Assembly: GCF_040215105.1 (NCBI RefSeq)
Contig: NZ_CP157875.1
Coordinates: forward strand, 1 to 62,500
Length of the DNA stretch: 62,500 bases
Reading direction: 5' to 3'
Source of the DNA: Aeromonas veronii
GTDB taxonomy: Bacteria > Pseudomonadota > Gammaproteobacteria > Enterobacterales > Aeromonadaceae
How positions within the stretch are numbered: position 1 is the first letter of the stretch; each line of letters begins with the position of its first letter. A model generated the notes under the pieces. That model was not told where the DNA came from, searched no databases, and saw only the letters and a program-made list of their open reading frames with translations. Below, piece by piece: positions 1-10,890 of this stretch. The translations under genes were made by a program, and so were the position numbers.

Positions 1-1080
1 GTGAATAACTCTCACAAGAGCTGGGAAAGCAAGACCGAAACCAAGCCCGAGCCGAACCACAAGAGCAACACCAACGTGAACTATACCTTCGAGAATTTCG
101 TCGAGGGTAAGTCCAACCAGTTGGCCCGTGCGGCGGCCCGTCAGGTGGCCGACAATCCGGGTGGCGCCTACAACCCGCTGTTCCTCTACGGTGGCACCGG
201 TCTGGGCAAGACCCACCTGCTGCACGCCGTCGGCAATGCCATCAAGGATCGCAAGAAAGACGCCAAAGTCATCTACATGCACTCCGAGCGTTTCGTTCAG
301 GACATGGTGAAGGCGCTGCAGAATAACGCCATTGAAGAGTTCAAGCGTTATTACCGTAGCGTCGATGCCCTGCTCATCGATGACATCCAGTTTTTCGCCA
401 ACAAGGAGCGCTCCCAGGAGGAGTTCTTCCACACCTTCAACGCCCTGCTCGAGGGCAACCAGCAGATCATCCTGACCTCGGATCGCTATCCGAAGGAGAT
501 CAACGGGGTGGAGGATCGTCTCAAGTCCCGTTTCGGCTGGGGTCTGACCGTGGCGATCGAGCCGCCAGAGCTGGAGACCCGGGTTGCCATTCTGATGCGC
601 AAGGCGGACGAGAACCAGATCCACCTGCCGGACGAAGTGGCCTTCTTTATAGCCAAGCGACTGAGATCCAACGTTCGTGAGCTGGAAGGGGCCCTCAACC
701 GGGTGATCGCCAACGCCAACTTCACCGGCCGAGCCATCAACATCGACTTCGTGCGCGAGGCGCTGCGCGACCTGCTGGCGCTGCAGGAGAAGCTGGTCAC
801 CATCGACAACATCCAGAAGACGGTGGCGGAGTACTACAAGATCAAGCTGGCGGACCTGCTGTCCAAGCGCCGCTCCCGCTCCGTCGCCCGGCCGCGCCAG
901 TTGGCGATGGCCTTGGCCAAGGAGCTGACCAACCACAGTTTGCCGGAAATCGGGGATGCCTTCGGTGGCCGTGACCACACCACAGTCCTTCATGCCTGCC
1001 GCAAGATTGAGCAGCTGAAGGAGGAGAGTCACGACATCAAGGAAGACTATTCCAACCTGATCCGTACCCTTTCTTCCTGA
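1..1080 (+). CDS. dnaA: Chromosomal replication initiator DnaA (5'-truncated by window edge)
   Basis: Initiates replication by binding DnaA boxes and melting oriC as an ATP-dependent oligomer. The frame is open from base 1 and gives 359 residues, about 100 fewer than full-length enterobacterial DnaA. Domain I and part of the linker therefore lie outside the window, and the GTG at base 1 is probably just an in-frame valine. Visible parts are the AAA+ Walker A GGTGLGKT (residues 64-71 of the fragment), Walker B LLIDDIQ (124-130) and the C-terminal DNA-binding signature [16 protein letters not shown] (about 322-337). It is followed by dnaN, with an unusual duplicated junction between them (1048-1167). 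No DnaA-box cluster or oriC is visible here. Confidence 0.97.
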   Translation: MNNSHKSWESKTETKPEPNHKSNTNVNYTFENFVEGKSNQLARAAARQVADNPGGAYNPLFLYGGTGLGKTHLLHAVGNAIKDRKKDAKVIYMHSERFVQDMVKALQNNAIEEFKRYYRSVDALLIDDIQFFANKERSQEEFFHTFNALLEGNQQIILTSDRYPKEINGVEDRLKSRFGWGLTVAIEPPELETRVAILMRKADENQIHLPDEVAFFIAKRLRSNVRELEGALNRVIANANFTGRAINIDFVREALRDLLALQEKLVTIDNIQKTVAEYYKIKLADLLSKRRSRSVARPRQLAMALAKELTNHSLPEIGDAFGGRDHTTVLHACRKIEQLKEESHDIKEDYSNLIRTLSS

Positions 1081-1167
1081 CGGAACCGAGTGCACAGATG
1101 CAGCGCGAATATGCCAGCCTGATCCGAACCCTTTCCTCCCAATAACTACGGAGAGCACAGATGCAGC
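1048..1167 (+). repeat. Diverged tandem duplication of the dnaA end / dnaN start junction
   Basis: Bases 1048-1104 (end of dnaA through gcacagatgcagc) recur at 1110-1167, about 62-63 bp later and roughly three quarters identical. Shared blocks include CTGATCCG-ACCCTTTC and GCACAGATGCAGC. The hybrid segment makes a 15-codon frame at 1098-1145, MQREYASLIRTLSSQ. It starts like dnaN (ATGCAGC-CGAA) and ends like DnaA (NLIRTLSS), which is what a tandem duplication across the gene junction would produce. Whether the mini-ORF is translated is unknown. Confidence 0.85.
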
Positions 1168-2264
1168 TCGAAATTAGCCGTGAGGCCCTGTTACGTCCTC
1201 TGCAACTGGTGTCCGGTGCCCTGGGTGGCCGGCCGACCCTGCCCATCCTCGGCAACGTGCTGCTCGATGTCAGCAACGGTCTGCTGTCGCTGACCGGGAC
1301 CGACCTCGAGGTGGAGATGATCGGTCAGGTCTATCTCAACAACGACAGTCAGGATGGCCGCACCACAGTGCCGGCCCGCAAGCTGCTGGATATCTGCCGT
1401 GGCCTGCCGGAAGGGGCGGACATTCGTCTCAACACCGAAGGTGAGCGGCTGATCATCCGTTCCGGCCGCTCCCGCTTCAACCTGTCGACCCTGCCAGCGA
1501 CCGAATACCCGAACATCGAGGATTGGGAGTCGGTGCTCGAGTTCGACATCAGCCAGCTGGAGCTTAAGAAACTCATCGACGCGACCCAGTTCTCCATGGC
1601 CAGCCAGGATGTGCGCTACTACCTGAACGGCATGCTGTTCGAGAGCGAGGGCCACGGCCTGCGCACCGTCGCCACCGATGGTCACCGGCTGGCGACCTGT
1701 CGCCGCGAGGTGGTGCAGGAATCGCTGCCCGATCATCAGGTCATCCTGCCGCGCAAAGGGGTGCTGGAACTGGTCCGTCTGCTGGAAGCGGAAGACAAGC
1801 CGGTCCGGTTGCAGATCGGTCGCAACAACCTGCGCGCCGCCCTCGATGGCTTCATCTTCACCTCCAAGCTGGTGGATGGCCGCTTCCCGGATTGGCGCCG
1901 TGTCATCCCGCGGGGCAGCGACAAGGCCCTGATCGCCGGTCGTGAAGACTTGCGCCAGGCCTTCGCCCGCGCCGCCATTCTCTCCAACGAAAAATTCCGT
2001 GGGGTGCGTCTCAATTTGCAGCAGCATTTGCTGCGCATCACCGCCAACAACCCGGAACAGGAAGAAGCGGAAGAGCTGCTTGACGTACAATACGAGGCTG
2101 GCGAGATGGAGATCGGCTTCAACGTCTCCTATGTGCTGGACGTGCTGAATACGTTAAAATGTGACCAAATCCGGATCAGCCTGAGCGATTCCATCAGCAG
2201 CGCCATTATTGAGGATTTTGAGAGCCAAGATGCCCAATACGTGGTGATGCCGATGCGGATCTAG
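1161..2264 (+). CDS. dnaN: DNA polymerase III beta sliding clamp
   Basis: Ring-shaped processivity clamp that tethers DNA polymerase III and other DNA-handling proteins to DNA. At 367 residues it matches the family length (E. coli 366). It begins MQLEISREALLRPLQLVSGALGG and ends with the conserved YVVMPMR tail. The ATG at 1161 is preceded by GGAG. The stop codon is 2 bp before the recF GTG, so dnaN and recF are probably translationally coupled. The upstream intergenic segment carries a second, decayed copy of the dnaA-end/dnaN-start junction. Confidence 0.98.
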   Translation: MQLEISREALLRPLQLVSGALGGRPTLPILGNVLLDVSNGLLSLTGTDLEVEMIGQVYLNNDSQDGRTTVPARKLLDICRGLPEGADIRLNTEGERLIIRSGRSRFNLSTLPATEYPNIEDWESVLEFDISQLELKKLIDATQFSMASQDVRYYLNGMLFESEGHGLRTVATDGHRLATCRREVVQESLPDHQVILPRKGVLELVRLLEAEDKPVRLQIGRNNLRAALDGFIFTSKLVDGRFPDWRRVIPRGSDKALIAGREDLRQAFARAAILSNEKFRGVRLNLQQHLLRITANNPEQEEAEELLDVQYEAGEMEIGFNVSYVLDVLNTLKCDQIRISLSDSISSAIIEDFESQDAQYVVMPMRI

Positions 2265-2266
2265 TC

Positions 2267-5781
<3,515 letters not shown>

Positions 5782-5800
5782 GACGCATCAGCAGAAGATA

Positions 5801-5834
5801 AAAAAGCCGGTCCCAGTGACCGGCTTTTTGTTTT
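5801..5834 (+). terminator. Rho-independent terminator after gyrB
   Basis: A perfect 12-bp stem AAAAAGCCGGTC / GACCGGCTTTTT with a 5-nt loop is followed by TTTTTGTTTT, 19 bp after the gyrB stop. Confidence 0.9.
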
Positions 5835-5855
5835 CAGGATTGGACGACGATGTCA

Positions 5856-5871
5856 CGTTCCACGTGAAACA
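5856..5871. promoter_or_regulatory. parS site 2, intergenic after gyrB
   Basis: CGTTCCACGTGAAACA contains the invariant CACGTG core and the GTT/AAC flanks of parS. It lies between the gyrB terminator and the convergent VOC gene, 2.5 kb from site 1. Confidence 0.8.
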
Positions 5872-5892
5872 CCCGCTCCGATACCGCCAGTG

Positions 5893-6270
5893 TCAGACCA
5901 GCTCTGGGGCCGGGCAGTAGAGGCGCAGGCGATGGCCATCCGGATCGAGCGCCATGCAGGTGTAGCCAAATTCCATCCGGGTCGGTGCCTGGATCAGGGG
6001 GAGCCCGCGCGCCTGCCACTCGACAGACAGACGATCGACGGCGGCATCGTCGGGGAGGGCGAAGGCCAGCTCCATGCCCCCGGCTGTTTGGGTCACGGCG
6101 GGCTCGACCGTGGCACTGGACCAGAGTGCCAGTCTGGTGCCCGATTCGAACACGAACATGGCAAAGGTGGGGGACTCCTCCACCGGTGGGCGTCCGAACA
6201 GCTCGCGATAGAAGAGCGCGCTGCGAGCCGGGTTGGCAACGTAGAGGATGGTGAACTGGGGGATTAACAT
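5893..6270 (-). CDS. VOC-superfamily (glyoxalase/bleomycin-resistance-like) protein
   Basis: 125 residues, a typical single-module vicinal oxygen chelate protein. The N-terminus ILYVANPARSALFYRELFG and the C-terminal MALDPDGHRLRLYCP match the VOC beta-alpha-beta-beta-beta repeats. The substrate cannot be read from the sequence; related proteins are metal-dependent lyases, dioxygenases or drug-binding proteins. AAGGAG lies 7 nt before the ATG. It sits 66 bp downstream of a WYL-domain regulator on the same strand, suggesting that regulator-VOC form one transcript. Confidence 0.85.
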   Translation of the reverse strand: MLIPQFTILYVANPARSALFYRELFGRPPVEESPTFAMFVFESGTRLALWSSATVEPAVTQTAGGMELAFALPDDAAVDRLSVEWQARGLPLIQAPTRMEFGYTCMALDPDGHRLRLYCPAPELV

Positions 6271-6336
6271 GGTAATGCTCCTTGCTGATGGGATGACGCA
6301 TCGGCGCCGACCCCGTCAGCATGGCGCTGCCTGCTG

Positions 6337-7041
6337 TCAGTTTCTGTCAGCAATGAATCTGGGCTGCGGGATCTGCTGGCTGTCGCGCCACTCCTTGAGC
6401 AGCCGCTCCCGGCTGCCTGGATAAGGTTCCGCTTCCAGCCGCATCGCGCTGATCCTGTCCACCCGAAAGTGGCGAAAGCCCTGGCGCAGCTCGCACCAGG
6501 CCACCAGTACCCGCACCTGGTCGAAGTAGCCGAGGGCACAGGGCCAGACAGTGCGCTCCGAACTCTCCTCCTTGAGATCCCGATAGCTCAGGCTCACCTT
6601 GCGCTGCTGGCGGATGGCGCTGCGCAGCGGAGCCTCGTCGAAGGGGCTGTCACCGCGAGAGGTACCGATCAGCAGAGCATTGGTATGCAGCTGTTGGCGG
6701 TAGTCGGCGGGTAGCACGGCCTCAATCTTGGCCAGCGCACTGCTGGCGGCGGTGCTGAGGGCATGATCTGCATGGGCTGCCACCCAGCGTGATCCCAGCA
6801 CCAGCGCATCCAGCTCCTCCTCACTGAACATCAGCGGCGGCAGCATGAAGCCGGGACGCAGCAGATAGCCGATGCCCGCTTCCCCCTCGATGTGGGCACC
6901 CTGTGCCTGCAGGGTAGCGATATCTCGATAAAGGGTGCGCAGACTGATGCCAAGCTGGCTGGCCAGCTCGCTGCCGGTGATGGCGTAGCGGTGGCCGCGC
7001 AGCAGTTGCAGCAGGGCTAGCAGGCGTTCTGAACGGGACAT
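6337..7041 (-). CDS. YafY-type HTH/WYL-domain transcriptional regulator
   Basis: 234 residues. The N-terminal winged helix (SRSERLLALLQLLRGHRYAITGSELA, then SLRTLYRDIATLQ) is DeoR-like HTH_11. The C-terminal half is a WYL-type ligand-sensing domain (VSLSYRDLKEESSERTVWPCALGYFDQVRVLVAWCELRQGFRHFRVDRI). The ATG at 7041 is chosen because AGGAG lies 7 nt upstream; a TTG 15 bp further up keeps the frame but has no better ribosome site. It likely regulates itself and the following VOC gene. The ligand is unknown. Confidence 0.85.
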   Translation of the reverse strand: MSRSERLLALLQLLRGHRYAITGSELASQLGISLRTLYRDIATLQAQGAHIEGEAGIGYLLRPGFMLPPLMFSEEELDALVLGSRWVAAHADHALSTAASSALAKIEAVLPADYRQQLHTNALLIGTSRGDSPFDEAPLRSAIRQQRKVSLSYRDLKEESSERTVWPCALGYFDQVRVLVAWCELRQGFRHFRVDRISAMRLEAEPYPGSRERLLKEWRDSQQIPQPRFIADRN

Positions 7042-7152
7042 GATATGGCTCCTCAAGATCTCCGCTCAGGGTGCCATGTTTGCGACTGGGGGAGAAAGCT
7101 GAATGTGGCAAAAGCCTGCAACGGGCGGCAAGAAGATTTTTCGATCAGGGCC

Positions 7153-7180
7153 CTTGAAAGCCGAAAGCGGGCCCCTATAT
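7153..7180 (+). promoter_or_regulatory. Sigma-32 (heat-shock) type promoter for ibpA
   Basis: CTTGAAA (7153-7159), a 12-bp spacer, then CCCCTATAT (7172-7180) closely match the sigma-32 consensus CTTGAAA - 11 to 16 bp - CCCCATNT. It lies about 95 bp upstream of the ibpA start. Confidence 0.85.
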
Positions 7181-7251
7181 AGGTAACAAGGCCGGAACGC
7201 TCGACAGAGGTTTCGACCAGGCGCCCGTCCAACTGGAGGGTAAATGATCAG

Positions 7252-7272
7252 TTATCGCTCACAAGAGGATAA
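7252..7272 (+). promoter_or_regulatory. ROSE-like RNA thermometer hairpin over the ibpA ribosome-binding site
   Basis: TTATCGCT (7252-7259) folds back on AGGATAA (7266-7272), which contains the Shine-Dalgarno AGGA just before the ATG at 7277. Five canonical pairs are followed by the G.G-type mismatch and closing U-A pair of the U(U/C)GCU/AGGA motif that defines ROSE thermometers. The stem would melt on heating and free the ribosome site. Confidence 0.8.
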
Positions 7273-7276
7273 TACT

Positions 7277-7690
7277 ATGCGTTCTATCGACTTTTCTCCG
7301 CTCTATCGTTCTGCTATCGGTTTCGATCGTCTGGCCAATCTCATCGAGTCTGCAGCCAGCAACGGCAATGCCGGTTATCCCCCCTACAACATCGAGCAGT
7401 TGGGCGACAGCGACTACCGCATCAGCATGGCGGTGGCGGGCTTCACCCAGGAAGAGCTGGAGCTGAGTTTCCAGGAAAACCTGCTGACGGTGAAGGGCAG
7501 CAAACAGGCTGACGGTGAACGTCACTATCTGTATCAAGGGATCGCCGAACGAGGCTTCGAGCGTCGCTTCCAGTTGGCAGATTATGTGCGGGTGAAAGGG
7601 GCCGATCTCAAGAATGGTCTGCTGCACATCGACCTGGTGCGCGAAGTGCCCGAGGCGATGAAGCCGCGCAAGATAGAGATCAACGGCTAA
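7277..7690 (+). CDS. ibpA: Small heat-shock protein IbpA (Hsp20 family)
   Basis: ATP-independent holdase chaperone that binds unfolding and aggregated proteins for later DnaK/ClpB rescue. It has 137 residues, the same as E. coli IbpA. The start [18 protein letters not shown], the alpha-crystallin core ([34 protein letters not shown]) and the C-terminal IEI anchor motif all match. The ATG at 7277 is chosen because it matches the family start and has AAGAGGAT upstream; an in-frame ATG at 7244 would add 11 non-conserved residues. It is transcribed from a sigma-32-like promoter, and the ribosome site is masked by a ROSE-like hairpin. Confidence 0.95.
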   Translation: MRSIDFSPLYRSAIGFDRLANLIESAASNGNAGYPPYNIEQLGDSDYRISMAVAGFTQEELELSFQENLLTVKGSKQADGERHYLYQGIAERGFERRFQLADYVRVKGADLKNGLLHIDLVREVPEAMKPRKIEING

Positions 7691-7743
7691 GCCCGTCTCT
7701 GGCTCTGCTTATCGGGTGCCGATATGGGCCCACAGTCTTTAAA

Positions 7744-7767
7744 CCTGTTGCTTATTAGAAGGATAGG
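7744..7767 (+). promoter_or_regulatory. Second ROSE-like RNA thermometer, before the downstream Hsp20 gene
   Basis: CCTGTTGCT (7744-7752) can pair with AAGGATAGG (7759-7767) across a 6-nt loop. This uses the UUGCU/AGGA ROSE motif and covers the ribosome site of the ATG at 7771. Pairs are C-G, C-G, U-A, G.U, U-A, then the imperfect U.G, G.G, C.A and U-A positions typical of a heat-labile stem. Confidence 0.75.
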
Positions 7768-7770
7768 ATT

Positions 7771-8214
7771 ATGCGTAACCTCGATTTTTCTCATCTCTAT
7801 TCCAATGCCGTCGGCTTCGAGCGGATGGCCCGTGAGCTGGAAGGCCTGTTAGAACACAAGACCTCGGCCTATCCCCCTTACAACATCGAAAAGCGGGGGC
7901 AAGATGGCTACCGCATCACCCTGGCGGTGGCTGGCTTCGAGCGCGAAGAGCTGGAACTGGAAACCGAAAATGGCACCCTCAAGATCAAGGGGCGCAAAGG
8001 GGCGGCTCCCACCGAGCGTCAGTTCCTCCACCAGGGGATCGCCGAGCGTGACTTCGAACTCGCCTTCAAGCTGAGCCAGCATGTCGAGGTGCGGGATGCC
8101 CGCCTGGAGCATGGTCTGCTGGTCATCGATCTGGCTCGCGAGCTGCCCGAGGCACTCAAGCCACGCGCCATCCCCATCGGTCAGGGTGAACCGCTGGCGC
8201 TGCCGGCTGAGTGA
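7771..8214 (+). CDS. Second small heat-shock protein (IbpA/IbpB family)
   Basis: 147-residue Hsp20 chaperone paralogous to the gene 80 bp upstream. Shared features are the start MRNLDFSHLYSNAVGFERM, the core YPPYNIEKRGQDGYRITLA, the FLHQGIAERDFELAFKL strand and a late IPI anchor motif. It is probably co-transcribed with ibpA, because no separate heat-shock promoter is evident in the gap, which instead holds a second thermometer hairpin. By position it corresponds to ibpB. By sequence it mixes IbpA- and IbpB-like segments, so no symbol is assigned. A strong terminator follows. Confidence 0.93.
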   Translation: MRNLDFSHLYSNAVGFERMARELEGLLEHKTSAYPPYNIEKRGQDGYRITLAVAGFEREELELETENGTLKIKGRKGAAPTERQFLHQGIAERDFELAFKLSQHVEVRDARLEHGLLVIDLARELPEALKPRAIPIGQGEPLALPAE

Positions 8215-8233
8215 TCCCCTCGACCCGAGAATG

Positions 8234-8265
8234 AAAAAGGCCTGCGATTGCAGGCCTTTTTGCTA
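8234..8265. terminator. Bidirectional terminator between the Hsp20 pair and avtA
   Basis: A 12-bp perfect stem AAAAAGGCCTGC / GCAGGCCTTTTT with a 4-nt loop and T-runs on both strands. It serves the Hsp20 operon (+) and avtA (-), which converge here. Confidence 0.92.
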
Positions 8266-8279
8266 TCTGACACCAGCAG

Positions 8280-9530
8280 TCAGCTGCCATAGAGGCCGTT
8301 GATCTCCTCTGCCAGAATGGCGATACCACGGCGCACCAGCGCCTCGCTCTGGGAGTAGTTGAGGCGAATGCACTCCTGGCTGTGCCGCCACTGTGGATCG
8401 TCGATGCCGGGGAAGAAGTAGTGACCCGGCACGATCAGCAGGTTCTTTGCCTTCAATCGTTCATAGAGCTCCTGACTGTGGATCGGCAGGTCTTCAAACC
8501 AGAGCCAGAGGAAGAGGGCACCCTCTGGTTTGTGGATGTGGAAGCGGGGATCCGGGATTGCGTCCCGCAACAGCCGTACCGCCAGCTCGGCTTTCTGCCG
8601 GTAGAAGGGCTTCACCACCTGTTCGCTCAGGGCGATGATCTCGCCGCTCTCGATCATGGGAATGGTTAGAGCCGGCCCCAGGCTGCCCGGCGCGAGATTG
8701 ATGATGCCGCTCAGATTGGTGATGGCCCGGATGATCTTCTCATCGCCGATGACGATGCCGCAGCGGGTACCTGGCAACCCCAGCTTGGAGAGGCTCATGC
8801 AGAGGATGGTATTGGCGTTCCAGAACGGTTTGGCCTCGGTGAAGATGATGCCCGGGAAGGGCACGCCGTAGGCGTTGTCGATGAGCAGGGGGATGCCCTT
8901 GTCGCGGGCAATCTGATCCAGGTGTTCTATTTCCTCATCGGTCAGCACGTTGCCGGTGGGATTGGTGGGGCGGGAGACGCAGATCACCCCGATGTCGTCA
9001 CCCACCTCCAGGCTCTCGAAGTCCACATGGTACTTGAATTGACCATCGGCCAGCTTCTCGATGGTGGGCTTGTAGGCCACGAAGTGATCATCGGTCAGGG
9101 CCGAGTCGGCATAGCCGATGTACTCGGGGGCCAGGGGGAACAGCACCTTCTTCTTGCGCCCGTCGGCGAACTCGCCAGCCAGCAGGTTGAACAGATAGAA
9201 GAAGGCGGTCTGACTGCCGTTGGTCAGGGCAATGTTCCTGGCGGAAATATCCCAGCCCAGCTCCTTGCGCAGCAGAGTGGCCAGCGCCTGGGTGAATCTG
9301 TCTTTGCCTTGGGGACCATCGTAGTTGGCCATGGCTTTGACCAGCTCACCGTTGTCGAGCAGGCTCTTGGCTTCGGTTTGAAAGCGCTCCAGCATGGCGG
9401 GAATGGGGGCCGGGTTGCCGCCTCCCAGCATGATGGCGTCCGGATTGAGCAGCCCCTTATTGAGGTCATCCATGAGTTGAGTAATGCCGGCGTGGCGAGT
9501 GAACTTCTCGCCGAACAAGGAAAATTCCAT
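8280..9530 (-). CDS. avtA: Valine--pyruvate aminotransferase AvtA
   Basis: PLP enzyme that interconverts valine and alanine with their keto acids. It has 416 residues and co-linear similarity to E. coli AvtA from FSLFGEKFTRHAGITQLMDDL to the C-terminus. Visible features are LGGGNPA, NYDGPQGK, the substrate/PLP region SRPTNPTGNV and the PLP-lysine segment SLSKLGLPGTRCG. The ATG at 9530 is chosen by homology; the 40 upstream in-frame codons are not family-like. Ribosome-site match is weak. A parS site lies 80 bp upstream. Confidence 0.95.
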   Translation of the reverse strand: MEFSLFGEKFTRHAGITQLMDDLNKGLLNPDAIMLGGGNPAPIPAMLERFQTEAKSLLDNGELVKAMANYDGPQGKDRFTQALATLLRKELGWDISARNIALTNGSQTAFFYLFNLLAGEFADGRKKKVLFPLAPEYIGYADSALTDDHFVAYKPTIEKLADGQFKYHVDFESLEVGDDIGVICVSRPTNPTGNVLTDEEIEHLDQIARDKGIPLLIDNAYGVPFPGIIFTEAKPFWNANTILCMSLSKLGLPGTRCGIVIGDEKIIRAITNLSGIINLAPGSLGPALTIPMIESGEIIALSEQVVKPFYRQKAELAVRLLRDAIPDPRFHIHKPEGALFLWLWFEDLPIHSQELYERLKAKNLLIVPGHYFFPGIDDPQWRHSQECIRLNYSQSEALVRRGIAILAEEINGLYGS

Positions 9531-9810
9531 TCGGTGGCAGATCCAGATTGATGATGGGGATGTAGCACCATAGCCCAGTTTAAAAGTGGGTGTCGATCTA
9601 AATAACCGGACGTTCCACGTGGAACAGCGCGTAAAAATTAAACATGGCAAGAATCACCATTTATCGGTTTAAAAATGACCACACCATCGTTAAAAATCTT
9701 TCCAATTGATGCCAAAAACAAGATAAAAATAACAAAATCATGTGGTTATAAATATGGCACAACTATTGGACTAACTATCTGGTCATCTCAACCATACCGG
9801 AGAACGCCAG
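9531..9810. other. AT-rich intergenic region between avtA and a small secreted protein gene
   Basis: 280 bp that contain parS site 3 (9611-9626). From about 9630 to 9790 the DNA is markedly AT-rich compared with the GC-rich flanks, with several A/T tracts that could act as promoter UP-element DNA for one or both divergent genes. I see no convincing gene here; the short frame at 9675 has no ribosome site or recognisable product. Confidence 0.6.
9611..9626. promoter_or_regulatory. parS site 3, upstream of avtA
   Basis: CGTTCCACGTGGAACA matches the parS palindrome at 15 of 16 positions of the perfect site 1. It lies intergenically, 80 bp before the avtA start and 3.8 kb from site 2. Confidence 0.83.
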
Positions 9811-10044
9811 ATGAAAACCCTGATCGCTACCCTGATGCTGAGTACCCTGAGCCTGACTGCCATGGCTGACGAGAACCCCAGACCCGAGCTGGACAGTGCC
9901 AAGCTGGAGCAGGAGGTTCTGGCCCAGCAGCAGGAAGCCTCCCATGCCGTCACCCTGGATGCCATTCATCATCTCAAGCCGCTGGTGCTGGAGACCCTGG
10001 TGGTGGAGGTGAGTTCGGCCCATGGAACTCACCCCGAGAGCTGA
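9811..10044 (+). CDS. Small putative secreted protein, unknown function
   Basis: 77 residues. The N-terminus MKTLIATLMLSTLSLTAMA is a good Sec signal peptide with cleavage expected after AMA. That leaves a short acidic mature peptide rich in E and Q (DENPRPELDSAKLEQEVLAQ). CGGAGA lies 7 nt before the ATG. I do not recognise a family. The 3' end overlaps the convergent AraC gene by 71 bp, so the exact C-terminus is the weakest part of the call. Confidence 0.6.
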   Translation: MKTLIATLMLSTLSLTAMADENPRPELDSAKLEQEVLAQQQEASHAVTLDAIHHLKPLVLETLVVEVSSAHGTHPES

Positions 10045-10798
10045 GGTAGCGCAGGGGCGTGAGCCCGGTGTGCTGCTTGAAGAAGCCGATGAAGGCACTG
10101 TCGCTGGAGAACTCCAGGGCACTCGCCACCCGGCTGACGGGCTCGGCCTCGGCCAGCAGCTCCATGGCGCGCAACAAGCGCCATTGCTGGCGCCAGGCCT
10201 GATAATGCATACCCGTATCCCGCATGAAGATGCGGCCTATGGTCTTGTCACTGGCACCCACCCGCTCGGCCAGCCGGTTGAGTCGATCGGGCAGGGTGTT
10301 GCTTCCCTTGAGACTTTGCAACCAGCTGGCCAGGCGCGGATCGGCCGGCAGGGGCAATTGCCACGACTCCCTCGGCGCCTGCGCCAATTCCTCCATGAAG
10401 AGTGCCACCGTCCGGCACTGCTCGGCGGCCGGCTTGTCCCATGGCCAGAATGCCATCCGTTCTATGATCGCCTGCAACAGGGGGTTGATGGCGATAACCT
10501 GCAAGACGTCGGGCAGGACGGGATCCGGGGTGAAATAGAGAGAGCGGTAGGCGACCACACCACGCATCTGCACCCTGTGGAAAGTTCCAGCTGGTATCCA
10601 GGCCGCCCTGCCGGGAGGGAGCAGGCAGAGGCGGTTGTCCAGCTCTATGCTCATGCAGCCTGCCTGGGCAAACAGCAACTGATGGCGTCCATGCCGATGC
10701 TGGCCGGAGTCGTGCCAGCCGAGAGCGGAGGCGATGCCGAGCACGGTGCCGCTGAGCCGATCGGGATCAAAAGGGTCATCGGGCTGAATGAAGGCCAT
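9974..10798 (-). CDS. AraC-family regulator (NimR-like)
   Basis: 274 residues: an N-terminal cupin-like sensing domain (GQHRHGRHQLLFAQAGCMSIEL, LLPPGRAAWIPAGTFHRVQMRG) and a C-terminal AraC double HTH (LAERVGASDKTIGRIFMRDTGMHYQAWRQQWRLLRAMELL, then VASALEFSSDSAFIGFFKQHTGLTPLRY). The layout resembles E. coli NimR, which controls an adjacent efflux gene. It is divergent from an MFS transporter with 92 bp between the starts, suggesting local control of that pump. AGGA lies 5 nt before the ATG. The proline-rich C-terminal tail overlaps the small secreted-protein gene. Confidence 0.88.
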   Translation of the reverse strand: MAFIQPDDPFDPDRLSGTVLGIASALGWHDSGQHRHGRHQLLFAQAGCMSIELDNRLCLLPPGRAAWIPAGTFHRVQMRGVVAYRSLYFTPDPVLPDVLQVIAINPLLQAIIERMAFWPWDKPAAEQCRTVALFMEELAQAPRESWQLPLPADPRLASWLQSLKGSNTLPDRLNRLAERVGASDKTIGRIFMRDTGMHYQAWRQQWRLLRAMELLAEAEPVSRVASALEFSSDSAFIGFFKQHTGLTPLRYLSSRGEFHGPNSPPPPGSPAPAA

Positions 10799-10890
10799 GT
10801 GTCCTATTTCCGATGTTTATAGTCCTGCTTATTGTAATCAGACAGCTCACACCTCTCTAGACTGGCAGCCTCTTGTGAAGGAGGTTTGTC

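Noticed and set aside
1..3. GTG at the first base as the dnaA start codon
   Set aside because: The protein lacks domain I and the linker start, so the gene clearly begins upstream of the window.
9675..9869. 64-codon forward frame in the AT-rich gap
   Set aside because: No ribosome site; its end overlaps the signal-peptide gene in another frame.
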